A DNA stretch of 64,000 nucleotides from the NCBI GenBank assembly GCA_018881555.1, contig JACAXG010000007.1, positions 6,549,201-6,613,200 of the forward strand, in the 5' to 3' direction. The stretch comes from Amblyornis subalaris (lineage: Eukaryota; Chordata; Aves; Passeriformes; Ptilonorhynchidae). Within the stretch, counting starts at the first letter, position 1; every line of letters begins with the position of its first letter. A model generated the notes under the pieces. The model saw nothing but the letters and a program-made list of their open reading frames with translations. It was not told the origin of the DNA and made no database searches. A program made the translations under genes and the position numbers. Positions 1 through 9,960 of the stretch are shown piece after piece.

Positions 1-824
1 TGTTTGCTGGTGGGTTTGGGCTCATGCCTGGTTTCGAGCCATCACACTCTCACTGGCCATCCACACATGACGTGCGGCGTGTCCACATGTAGTGTGCCTG
101 TGGCTTTCTTTGTTTACTGGAAACCGGGAGAGGTAACTTCAAAAGAAAACCTTTAGATGCTTTGCAAAGCAAAATGCGTAGCCAGAACGGGAACACCCNA
201 CTCCAGCCACCACCACTTAATTGCACGGCTCTGGCTGCCCTGCTGCAGCGTCTCCATTTCAGCCTGGAACAAGAGCCGTGGGAAAGCAGGAAACCCGGAG
301 CAATGCCCAAGTGCTGTGTGTGGATGCTGCATACCCCACTGCGTACCCTCAGGGTCAGCTGCTGGGAGGGCTGCACTCCACTCCAGCTGCTGACCCCCTG
401 TCCTGTCCCTGTCCCTGTCCCTGCAGGAGCCTTTTCATGCTGGCAGCAAGGCAGCTGGACACATCGCTGGAGCAGCCCCCGGGGACTGCCAGGGCGGGCT
501 GGGAGGAGACGTCNCATCCCCCCAGCAGGTGTGGTTTGGGGAGCTGGAGGGGAGCACCCATGGGGAGAGGTCTGTTCATTGCATGTTTGCTTGCACCCAT
601 GGGATGCCCTGTGCCCCATTTCTGCTTGCAGGGCTGCTGTGGAAATACCCACGGCTGGACCAAGCTTTGAGCATTGACTTGGGGTTGGAAGGAGTACCCC
701 AGAAAGACAGTCCTGACCTGCAAGGTGTGGGGGGATGCTCAGCTGTGCCCATTCCTGCTCCTTGGCACAGGGAGCTGCAGCATCCTGACACCCAAGTAAT
801 GCTGTGCTGTCTTCCCTCTGCCAG
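1..824 (+). other. IBSP: IBSP intron (terminal), mostly non-coding
   Basis: This stretch lies upstream of the last IBSP exon and, from gene order and strand, should be the terminal intron or introns of IBSP. I see no acidic, Ser/Glu-rich exon of the kind IBSP carries upstream of its last exon. The only exon-like segment is the short phase-0 candidate at 427-528, listed separately. A short CCTGT-type tandem run sits at about 397-425 and doubles as a polypyrimidine tract. The signal peptide and N-terminal exons of IBSP lie outside the window. Confidence 0.6.
427..528 (+). other. candidate penultimate IBSP exon (weak)
   Basis: A strong polypyrimidine tract ending in CTGCAG precedes 427 and a CAG/gtgtgg donor follows 528. 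The 102 bases between them are open in phase 0 in and out, which is the phase of every SCPP gene exon and of the final IBSP exon at 825. The 34-residue product is Gly/Ala-rich with a run GAAPGDCQGGLGGD, faintly like the Gly-Tyr-rich tail of mammalian IBSP exon 6. Against it: it lacks the acidic run expected there, contains a Cys unusual for a SIBLING protein, and has one unresolved base. It may be chance. Confidence 0.22.
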
Positions 825-1424
825 GGCAAGGGCTGCCAAGGGATCCTGAAGGGGGTCAGGCAGAGGACTGGCAGCAAGGGGGAAGACTCTGAAGATGAAG
901 ACAGCGATGAGAATGAGGAGGAAGAGGAGGAAGAGGAGGAAGTAGACGAGAATGAGAATGGTGTCAACGGCACAAGCACCAACACCACAGAGGGGGCAGA
1001 TGGACCTCATGGCAATGGCACTGCCGTGGCTGAGGAGGGCACTGGTGCAGCTGAGGAAGAGGAGGAAGAGGAAGAGGAAGAAGAAGAAGAAGAAGAGGAA
1101 GAGGAGGAGGAGGAGGAGGAGGAAACCGAAGCCACCACCATCTCCAGCACCACCAACGAAGAGGGTCTGACCCAGGCAACTACTATGGCAGATGGGGGAA
1201 CCACAGACGCCACCACAGATGCCACCACAGCTGGGGAGCTGTGGGAGTACGACGTGACGGCCAGGGACCACGGCCGGGGGGACGAGGGCACCACCGAGGG
1301 CGGGTATGAGGAACAGGACGAGTACGCCCGCGGGGACAGCTACCGGGCCTACGAGGATGAGTACGGCTACTACAAAGGGCACGGATACGACGTGTACGGC
1401 CAGGATTACTACTACAACCAGTGA
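825..1424 (+). CDS. IBSP: bone sialoprotein 2, last coding exon (5' partial gene)
   Basis: This is the final exon of integrin-binding sialoprotein, a secreted acidic phospho-glycoprotein that nucleates hydroxyapatite and binds alphaV-beta3 integrin in mineralising bone. The exon opens after CTGCCAG at 824 and reads 199 codons to TGA at 1422-1424. Visible family marks are a first poly-Glu run of 9 residues, the conserved block VDENENGVNGTSTNTTE with N-glycosylation sequons, a second Glu run of about 24, a Thr-rich mucin-like stretch, and the C-terminal ARGDSYRAYEDEYGYYKGHG followed by a Tyr-rich end (YDVYGQDYYYNQ). The RGD and YRAYEDEY segment are near-diagnostic of IBSP. The Glu run is longer than the roughly 8-residue runs of mammals. 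The N-terminal exons are left of the window. Confidence 0.95.
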   Translation, partial: GKGCQGILKGVRQRTGSKGEDSEDEDSDENEEEEEEEEEVDENENGVNGTSTNTTEGADGPHGNGTAVAEEGTGAAEEEEEEEEEEEEEEEEEEEEEEEETEATTISSTTNEEGLTQATTMADGGTTDATTDATTAGELWEYDVTARDHGRGDEGTTEGGYEEQDEYARGDSYRAYEDEYGYYKGHGYDVYGQDYYYNQ

Positions 1425-1585
1425 GCAGGTAGGGGGACAGCCCCGCTGCTGCCTCCACCTGCCCCAGCCCACTCAGGAAGATGCATCTGAAGGCTCCCTG
1501 CACCCACCGCACGCCAGAGGGGACGCCAGGCAGCTTGCCATGAGCCCTGGCTCTGGCCCAGGCTTTTTTTGTTTTGTATCTCGCA

Positions 1586-1665
1586 AAGTGAAATGAAATG
1601 AAATGAAATGAAATGAAATGAAATGAAATGAAATGAAGTGAAATGAAATGAAGTGAAATGAAATA
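1586..1665 (+). repeat. (GAAAT)n pentanucleotide microsatellite in IBSP 3'UTR
   Basis: About 15 tandem copies of GAAAT, with a few GAAGT variants, lie 160 bases downstream of the IBSP stop. The last unit merges directly into the AATAAA poly(A) signal, so the repeat is transcribed and probably length-variable. Confidence 0.9.
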
Positions 1666-1667
1666 AA
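1662..1667 (+). terminator. IBSP: poly(A) signal of IBSP
   Basis: AATAAA, 238 bases after the IBSP stop, formed by the end of the GAAAT repeat array. A GT/TG-rich stretch follows at about 1700-1745. No other canonical signal lies between the stop and this point. Confidence 0.75.
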
Positions 1668-1689
1668 GCAACTGAACTGAGCTTTTCGG

Positions 1690-3760
1690 TGACAAAAGGT
1701 TTGCTGCCGAATTTGCTGGGGTCGGTGGGGCAGCACAGCACTTGGTGAGGGGCTGAAGGGCTACGGGTGCTCATGATGCCCAGGGTTGAATCTCATTATT
1801 CCAGCTCAGATGCACATGAAAGGAGGGAGGAACAGTAAGGCTAACTTGGAAAGCCTCTGTAGACCCCCCTCTGAAAAATGAAAAGGCACTTTTAGGAACA
1901 CTGCTGTGGGGTTACAGTCACGTTTTATGGAGAGCTGACATGAATTTCCTGTATGTGGGCAATGATAACTTTACCACATCTTCCATTCCTCGGCAGCATG
2001 TGTCCCATGGCCTGACCACATACCAGGCAATGCCACTAAGGGTAAAGACTCTAATTTCTCTTTCTGTGCATCACTAGCTGTAGATGCACAACTCTGTAAT
2101 GAGGGCTTTGTTTCTGCATCCCTGCACCAGGTATGTGGGTACAAGTTTCAGCACCTTGGATGTGTGTCTTGAANACCAGTACTGAAACCCAAATTGCCTG
2201 TCACACATTCTCATCCCCAGGGCAAGGTAGGGCTGTCACAGTGACAGCAGTGCACCCACTCCCCTCCAGCATCAGCGACAGGGATGCCCAGCTTGGAGTC
2301 CCCAGGATTCCTGCTCAAGGTCATTTCCCAAAAGGAGCNTGTTCCTGGCCAACTGGGGATCTGCATTATGGATAGGGATGGAACAAATCCTGCTGGGTTC
2401 CAGGCAGATGCAACCATTTGGGAATAGTGATGGCCCTCACGCACAGTTTGCAGCAGGTACCGTGCTGCTCTCACGCTCCTAGAAAGGAAACTTGTGTTCA
2501 GCTCCTGATGTAGGTCTGACTGCAGAACTAGTCTATTCTTGCAGCAGCAAGTTGTTGGCCATTGTACAAAACTGCTTCCATGTGCCAAAGCCTGGCTGCC
2601 GCTGCTGGGGAGGCAGGAGGTGCTGCCTGCAGGGTGGGCAACCCTGGGGCCAGATCCCTGCAGTGGCACTGGAAAGCCCTGCACGCACTCATGGCTGGTG
2701 GCGGGACACGAGAATCCCATCATCCACATCCCCAGGGCGTGCCCAAAGACGTCAGGGAACCAGCACGGACAAAGGGCCTTGGTGCTGCCAGGGGCTGGAT
2801 CTTGCTCCCACAGTCTCGTGTGCGTCAGCCCCCCAGGCACCTGGCAAAAGCTCTCCNCCCTGAGCCAAGCCACACAGGCTGGCTGGCCTGTGGAGTGGCA
2901 TCTGACCGCAACTCTCTGGCCAGTGGGCAAGGGTCAGTTTCCTGCTGACTCCAGGATTTGCTCCTGCCTGAGGCTGGATGCTGATGGTTTTNAGTGTTTC
3001 TGGTGTCAATGCTGCAGTCGTGCCAGCTCCTGGGGTTTTGGGTTAGGGCAGAGTGGTGAGTGGGATGGGAGCTGCTGGCACCATCACCACAGTGAGTGCC
3101 TGAGCCAGGCTGGCCACAGCAGTGGGAACCCTTCCTGGCAAGAGCACAGGTGACCAGCAATACCACCAAACCTCCAGAACTAGAGGTGTGGAGGAGGAAG
3201 GTTTGTACATCATGCACATCCCTGTAGCACTTTTCGTAACAAAGTTGGGCTCGAAAGGACCTGTGCAAGCAGTGCATGGAAATTTTTTTTTTCTTTTTTG
3301 CTGCTCTTCTGTTTTGCACTTGCACCGCTGTAGCTCAGAGGGCTTGAGGTTGAAACCCAAAAAGCGGGTGTCAGAAGATACAGCATGGTGGTCGCTCTCG
3401 GCTTGGCCAATGCTGCCCTTCTGTGCCAAATGGCCAGGACCAGGCCTGGCTCAGGATATTGCCCTTCCCTTTCTGCAGCCCTGCTGGCTTTCCCATGTCG
3501 GTCACAGCAAGCACGCCAAGACCCACTGCACACCCTCTTATCAATAACCAAGCTGGATGTGTGCCACACTAAGATCTGCGCTAATCATCGAGCAATTTCG
3601 CCTTCAGAACAGATATTTATAAACTGTGCTTTCTGTTTATCCAGCCAGGTGGAACATTTGATAGCTGTCTTTTACCACAAACACATTTTTAGCTGGAAAT
3701 TACTCCCCCTGGTTATCTGCGGGTGCTGCCAGAGCTGACAAATGTCCCTGGGCAGGAGCT
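1690..3760. other. IBSP-MEPE intergenic region
   Basis: About 2 kb between the IBSP poly(A) signal and the MEPE promoter. I find no coding exon or recognisable transposon. Open frames on both strands here are short or interrupted and match no family I know. Confidence 0.6.
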
Positions 3761-3761
3761 G

Positions 3762-3794
3762 ATTGGCTCTGCGCACCCGGGGCCAACTTTAAAT
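3762..3794 (+). promoter_or_regulatory. MEPE: MEPE core promoter: inverted CCAAT and TATA-like box
   Basis: ATTGG (inverted CCAAT) at 3762-3766 is followed 26 bases later, start to start, by TTTAAAT at 3788-3794. The SPP1 promoter at 40951-40982 has the same two elements with 25-base spacing. Mammalian IBSP promoters are known to use an inverted CCAAT just upstream of an inverted TATA box, so this looks like a shared SIBLING promoter layout. Transcription should begin about 25-30 bases downstream, near 3818. Confidence 0.6.
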
Positions 3795-3817
3795 TTCAGC
3801 AAAGTGGGCACAAGCTC

Positions 3818-3855
3818 CACGGTCTGCCACTGGGACCTGCCTCCAACGGGGAAAG
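3818..3855 (+). other. MEPE: MEPE non-coding exon 1 (predicted)
   Basis: The short 5'UTR exon is inferred from the promoter position and a strong donor, GGGGAAAG/gtaatc, after 3855. The exon 1 end of SPP1 (CCAGAAAAG/gtaatt) is almost the same. The start is approximate. The next exon opens at 4576 after CCTCCAG and carries the ATG. Confidence 0.5.
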
Positions 3856-4587
3856 GTAATCTTCTTACCTAGTTTTCTGCCCTGTCTTTCCCTAGCCTTC
3901 TGTTTCTGCTGTCCCTGAGCAGGGCTTCTCCTGCTTTCACTCTGGGCAAGCCACGGTGGGGACAGGGACATCCTGATCCTTGGCTGTGCACATCTCTGGA
4001 GCCTACACTGCTTTGTACTGCTGATCCTTGTGCATGAATTTCCTTCTGGTGTTTCCTGTAGCCATGCTTCTGTGGCTGAATATAGTCTCTGGGATGGACC
4101 TGCAAGCCCAAGCCAGGGTGTTGGGTGAAATGGGAATTATTGGCCAACAGAGCTATTGCCTCCTGCCATTTGTCAGTGCTGTATAAGAGCCTNGCACTTT
4201 ATAATTCAGACTTATGGCTGAACAGCTTAGCTTGCAGAAACTTTGGAGGATCATTCACTGCAAATATCCACCCAAATTGCTTTGGCAGAGGGAGTTAAGA
4301 AGCTTTGATAGCTGGTGTCAGAGCACTCACTCAGAGCTGCCGGCTGTGCCCTGTGCACATGGTGAGAGCATTGCCTTTGCTGCGAGGAATGCAGAAAGGC
4401 AGGGCAACGCCAAGGGCCGCTGCAAAACCTGGGAAAAGCCAGGGTCGCTGGAAAACCCAGCTGCCATGGGAGCTTTGGGATAGCAGGAGCTTTTAGGTTG
4501 CTGCTAACCAGGACTCTAGANGACCACAAGTCCCAGGAAGACAAACTCCAGCAATGCTTCGCTTTGTGCCTCCAGGAGCAGCCCAAG

Positions 4588-7500
4588 ATGCAAACAGCCC
4601 TCGTCTGCCTGTGCCTGTCCCTGCTCAGCACAGCCCTCGCCACACCTGTGAGTATGGCTCTCCCTGGATTCCCAGCATGCTGCTGGAAGCGTGAGGTGTA
4701 CCATCCAGTGCATCCTGGCACGCTTCCAGCAGCAGAAAGACATGAGTTGTACTTGCATAAAACACCTCTGGCGCTTGGGAGGGAGATTAAGGTGAATGAC
4801 AGAGGTGAACCCAGCAGGAAAAATATTTATTAGCAGTGAGGTGGCTGACCATGTCCCTTCAGTTGAGCAATCAGGGATTTGCACGAGAGCCAGTCTGGGT
4901 GGCTGTACCTCTTCCCCTTGATCTCTCTGTATCTGGGATCTGCCCAGTGCTTTTGGCCTGAGAACAGCCTGAGCCGAGCCACTGGAAGGGAGGTGCGGGA
5001 AGGATGCTCATCTTACCCATGTGCCTAACAGGGGTCAGAGGGGTGCCCACTATTATTTTCCAGCTTTCCTGATGTGAAATTCTGACAGATATAACTAAAA
5101 AAAAAAAAGGGCAAACTAAGATAAATATAACAGCAGTAATTTTTGTCCTGTATGACTGTTGCTCAAGATACTAAATACACAGCTAGAGTGAAAGTCTGCT
5201 TCCAAAAAAACGGCTTGCTTTTTGCCAGGGTAAGCAGGAGGGAAATCCTGTCTTCCCTGAGGGATGAGCCCCTGCCATCTGTCTGTTAGCCCCCAGGGCA
5301 AGCTCTCACAACNGGGTCTGTAGCAGGACAGCCCAGGTGAAGGCAATAAATCAGTGCAGATTCGATTTTCAGATAGGGGCACTGAAGGGAGACAGCTAAT
5401 ACTCTGCTGTGTAACCAGAGCTGTAATCTGGCCTCTGATACTGTTCACAAACAATGGAAGAACCTGGGAATATTTAATACTCTGGGGCGTGTTTCTGCCC
5501 CTTTCAGCCGGGCTTGGGATGTTTCAGTGACTAATTTTGCTGAGATCAAAGGGGACTTCTCTCCATGGGGCCATCTATCCTCTGGCACATAGGGAATGTT
5601 TGAAGTGGCTCGCTGGGGCTCACAGGATGCTCCCACCACCAGGTCCCCCAACTCTGACGGGTGCACTGGCCAGTATCCCTCAAAAATGCCAGGATAATCC
5701 AGGAGAGCTGGAAGCCTGCAAGCATGTGCAGAACCTGGCTGTGAGGGCACGGAGGTTGCTGCTCAGTTGCCTGGTGAACAGTGGGAATCACCCCCAGTAA
5801 ACCAGCTCCAGCTCCCAGCGCTCCCAGGCAGATCCTAGCAGTAAATTGGAGCATTCTGGTGTGAGCAATGGTGCCGTGTATCAAAACTGCTCTGCAATAA
5901 AATACTCAGCAGCAGACTCCAGTAAAAGGGTATTTGCAGACCAACAATACCCTATGAAAATTAACATGGAATGCAATCATGCTGTAGCAGAATTTGCAAG
6001 ACTTTTCAGACCCTGGAAATGGGGTTTTGACCTTTCCCACTATAGCTGTCTTTAAGCCAGTGCCTCAGGTAGTGTCTGGGAATTTACTGGCTTATCAATG
6101 CAGTTTTCCCACCTTTCCCTGAGCACTGCGGCATGCCCATTGTGCTAGGCAGGGTGAGTGGACAGCAGTGGGCACTGACAGCTGCCTGGAGATGGGGGCA
6201 GTGTTTGATGCCTCAGCTCTTCCCTNTGTTTTGCTGCCCACAGGTGCCACCGCCGCTGCCTGGGAGAGCTTCTGGGAACTGTGTGGGACAGCACCGGGTA
6301 TGTATCCCCCTGCCACATCCTGGGACCTCAGTGGGTACTGCTGCAGTGCCAGGCACAGAAAGGGAAACTTCTGCCAATGAATTTAATAAGAAAATTGAGG
6401 GTTTGGGTTATTTTCTTCCCCACCAGATACTTCTGAAAGGCTGCAATGCCAAGCATGGCTTCTACATTTTCAAATACGTCTACTCATTCTCAACGCGGAG
6501 GAACCAGACGCAGATAAAGGTGAGGAGGTGGCCAGGGGACACGGTGGGACCCCGGCTTGGCTGTGGTGCCCCAAGAAGCTGCCCATCCCCAGGGCTGACC
6601 CTGACCTCTCCCTTGTGTGTGCTGCACAGAAAGAAGAGGCCGACCACCAGAGTATCGTCCCCAGCCGCCAGCTGGATGAGGACGATGCCAGGCAGGAGCC
6701 GCCAGAGGCCAGGATGGCCCCAGAGCACAGTGACAACAGCAGCACTGAAGCAATCGAGCACGGGATTGTCCTCAAGCCTGAAAACCACAGCACCCCAGGC
6801 ATCAGCAGGGATGGTCCCAGTCCTCGCCCTGGCACTGGCTCACGAGCNCGCGGCGGTGTCGGCGTCGCGGGTCCCACCCTGTCCAGCTCAGAGGGCAGCG
6901 GCGATCTGGATTTGGTGGTGGAAGTTGATGGTGGTGTTCCCATTATCCCTCAGGGTGAACGCCCCAGTGAGGTTGTGGTGGGGAACAGATCCAGTGTCAG
7001 GAGTGAGGACAAGGATGACGGTGCTCCCAGGGTAGTTCCAGTGGAGGGGGCCATGACAGCTGGGAGGGAGACGGCCCCTGCCACTGGAGGGGCAGGGGAT
7101 GAGGGCAGTGGGGAAGCCACTGTCTCTGGCCAAGGGCAGGAGAGCGTCATGCGGGGTACCGGGACGGGAGGAGTCGCTGCGGCTTCCGTCACTGAGAAGA
7201 TGGAGGATGTCCAAGTCGATGCCGCAGGCGTGGATGAATACGCTTACATCCCCGACTCGGGCAGCGTCACCATCACCCGTGGGAGCCTGGGCAGCACATC
7301 CAGAGCCTCCAGCTTCACCCAAGTCTCTCCGGACAAGGATGACGAGGTCAACATTTTCATTGGGAGGGCCAACATCCGAATGGGGGAGCAGGAAACCACC
7401 CAGCCTGGTGACACTGTGGGCAGCGAGGATGATGGCATCCCCACTGCAGGAACCAGCAGCCTCTTCCCCAGGCCGGGCGTCACTGTGGCACCCGGTGGTG

Positions 7501-8642
7501 GTGACGATGACAGCATCCCTGCTCGCAGGCAGCCTGAAGGACCGGCCACCACAGCCACCCCGGCCACCACAGCCACCCCAACCCGTGGGGACAGCGTCAC
7601 CAGCAGCCTTAGGGATCGCCACCCCACTGGAGAGGATGAGGAAGGCACCACCACCATTGGTGTTGATGGAGAAGGACTGGTTACCCCTGTTCCCTGGAGA
7701 GTCACTGCTAGTGACATTACNGTCCCCACAGTGGCCAGCACCCGTGGGAAAGATGATGATGAGGTGAGAGGTGAGGGGCAGAGGATCCAGGGGAAGCCAC
7801 ACCATGTGGCTTCCACGACCCCCCGCCAGCGGGGTGACAAAGAGGCCGCTGCCACTGTCCCAGCCGAAGGGGTCAGCATCCGCCCGGCCACTACCGAGGG
7901 GGACTGCACCAGNTCGTCGGTGACGGCCAGCAGCCGCGAGGCAGGCACCAGCACCGTGCCGGGCAGAGGAGGGAGCAGGGAAATGGAGACTGCCACCCCC
8001 CGACCCCGGGGGGAGGGACGGCCCGGGGCAGGGGTGAGGGTCCGGCCAGGGGGAGCAGGGCTGGACAAGCCACCCAGGACGGACAAAGCACCCTCCCCAA
8101 GTGGGAAAACCAGCAGCGGGTCGTCGAGCGGGGCCCAGCCGAGCGCTGGCGGCCATGGCGCTGCTGACGGGGGCAGGTCGCGTGCCGCCAAAACGGGCGC
8201 CAGCCCCGCCCCGCAGGCAGGGCGAGAGGCGGGCGNCACGGCCGCAAGCAGGGGCCGGGAGCGGGGCCGAGCTGGCGACCGCGGGGCAGCGATGCCGGGG
8301 GCCGGGGGCGGCCGTCTGCCCGGGGGCCATGGGCGGAGGCCGGGGGCCGGGGCGCCGGGAGCCGGGGCGCCGGGCGCGTTCGCGGCGCTGGGCCGCAGCC
8401 GGCAGTTGGACCAGGTGAAACGCGCCGACGAGCTCCACGTCCGCGAGCGGGCCTTCTACAGCCTCGGCGGGGCGGGCGGCGGCCCCCAAGGCCCCTACCC
8501 CGGCCTCGGCAGCGCCGACAGCAGCCAGTCCTCCGAGGGGGACCGCGGCAGCCACAGCGAGAGCGGACAGACAGGACTGCAGCCCTCAGGGTGGGGATCC
8601 CCAGGGTACCCCCATGGCCGCTGGGTGCAGGGGCCCCTCTGA
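4588..8642 (+). CDS. MEPE: matrix extracellular phosphoglycoprotein / ovocleidin-116
   Basis: A secreted SIBLING protein; in birds it is ovocleidin-116, a major eggshell and bone matrix proteoglycan. Coding exons are 4588-4647, 6244-6297, 6427-6519 and 6630-8642, all phase 0 with GT/AG borders, giving about 739 residues. Exon 2 starts at 4576 and its ATG opens a signal peptide (MQTALVCLCLSLLSTALA). Residues about 21-69 carry the two family cysteines in GNCVGQHR and ILLKGCNAKHGFYIF. The large exon holds N-glycosylation sequons, an acidic EGSGD site at 6891-6905 that suits glycosaminoglycan attachment, and two RGD motifs at 7584-7592 (TRGDSVTSS) and 7830-7838 (QRGDKEA). It ends with a Ser/acidic tract (SADSSQSSEGD) in the place of the mineral-binding ASARM peptide. 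The last 200 codons are very GC-rich and Arg/Gly/Ala-rich. Four codons in the large exon contain an unresolved base. Confidence 0.93.
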
Positions 8643-9016
8643 GGGGCGGCCGGTATCCACCCCGGCAGGCTCCAGCGGTGGAGNTGGGGGGACTCACATC
8701 CCGTGTTCCCCCCGCTTGTCATCCCCCCTGCGGGCTCAGCTCTTTCCTGGGTGAGGGGCAGGTTGCCGGGGGGCACACGGTGCTTCACAGCCCAGGAGCC
8801 AAAAATCACTGGTTCATGCAATCTGCTGTTAATTGGAGGGAGGCTGCACGCGGCGCTGCAGCGGGGACGCACGGGTGTGCTGTGCTAGACAGCCAGGTGA
8901 CAGCAGCCATGCTACACGGCATAGGGTAGCGGTGTTTGTGCACTGATGCGAAGCAAGTAAAGAAACAGTGAGAAAAAGCCTCTGTCCTCGCGGTTTCACT
9001 TCCAGCCTACTGGAGA

Positions 9017-9022
9017 AATAAA
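9017..9022 (+). terminator. MEPE: poly(A) signal of MEPE
   Basis: AATAAA 375 bases downstream of the MEPE stop, followed by a TG-rich stretch (about 9040-9070) suitable as a downstream element. Confidence 0.7.
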
Positions 9023-9764
9023 GGCATTTCTGTACCTGAGGCTCTGCTGGCTCTGGTGTTTGCAGTGGGACTTCAGCATGCTGGGNCGGGGGGGCTGGTC
9101 CCTGGGCATAAGGGGATTTCTGGCTCCAGCACGTCCCTGACCCATCCATCACCTGTGGGGCTGGAATTTGGCCACCAAGCCCCATACATCCCTCCCTTGG
9201 GGTATCAAACCCTACCAGCTCATGCGCAGGGCCACCAGCCTCCCTGGTTTTGCTGGGGAGCCCCACAGAGCATCCCTGCCTCAGCTCATCCACCTCCTGC
9301 AGTGAGAAGTCCCCGTCGCACCCTCCTGATGGGACATTTGCTGGCCACAGTCCTTCCAGGAGCACCGCAACACCGCGGCCGTGCCGNCGCCATTCCCACC
9401 GCTGGCCCCCGCATGCGAGCCAGGCCGGGCTTCGACACGCTGGAGCCATGCCGTCGGTGGTGCCCGAAGTTAATCACTGTTTATGCAATTGCAGGTTGCT
9501 TTTTCTGTCCGAGGAACTGCTAAAACAGGCGTGTTCGGCAGCGTGCCGGAGCGAACGGCACAGTGGGAGCAGCGTCGAGCCTCGAGGGGAGAGGTGCCGC
9601 CTCAGCACGTGCTGAGGGGACTCCCCACCAGCACTGTGCCCATGCAGGGAGGAGGTGGGAGCAGCCAGGAGCAGCCACGATGTCAGTGATGNACCCACAG
9701 AGTGCCTGCTCCCCTGCCCTCTGCACGCCTGCACACAGGGAAGTGGCAGATGCTGTTTCGGGCC

Positions 9765-9960
9765 ATAGAATCACAGAATGGTTTGGGTTGGAAGGGACCT
9801 TAAAGGTTGTCTAGTTCCAACTCCCCTGCCATGGGCAGGGATGCCACCCACNAGACCAGGTTGCTCAAAGCCCCATCCANTCTGGCCTTGGACGCTTCCA
9901 GGGATGGGACATCCACAACTTCNCTGGGCAACTTGTTTNTTAGGGATCATGCGTGGTTGA
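9765..9960 (-). mobile_element. CR1 LINE, 3'-end fragment
   Basis: The + strand begins with the reverse complement of the CR1 terminus (ATAGAATCACAGAATGGTTT) and continues through the usual 'GGGTTGGAAGGGACCTTAAAG' and 'CCAGGTTGCTCAAAGCCCCATCC' stretches. The element is therefore inserted on the minus strand and truncated at its 5' end. Several unresolved bases fall inside it. Confidence 0.93.

Noticed and set aside
1007..1294. Poly-Ser and poly-Leu open frames on the minus strand opposite IBSP
   Set aside because: These are simply the complement of the GAG/GAA run that encodes poly-Glu.
1586..1665. GAAAT array considered as a CRISPR-like or satellite structure
   Set aside because: Uniform 5-base units without spacers in a eukaryotic 3'UTR; an ordinary microsatellite.
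2211..2930. Minus-strand open frame of 239 codons between IBSP and MEPE
   Set aside because: It stays open only across two unresolved bases, matches no family I know, and shows no splice or promoter context.
6888..8555. Long open frame of 555 codons on the minus strand opposite MEPE
   Set aside because: It mirrors the large MEPE exon in very GC-rich sequence where stops are rare, has no domain, and the + frame has matching splice sites and family motifs.
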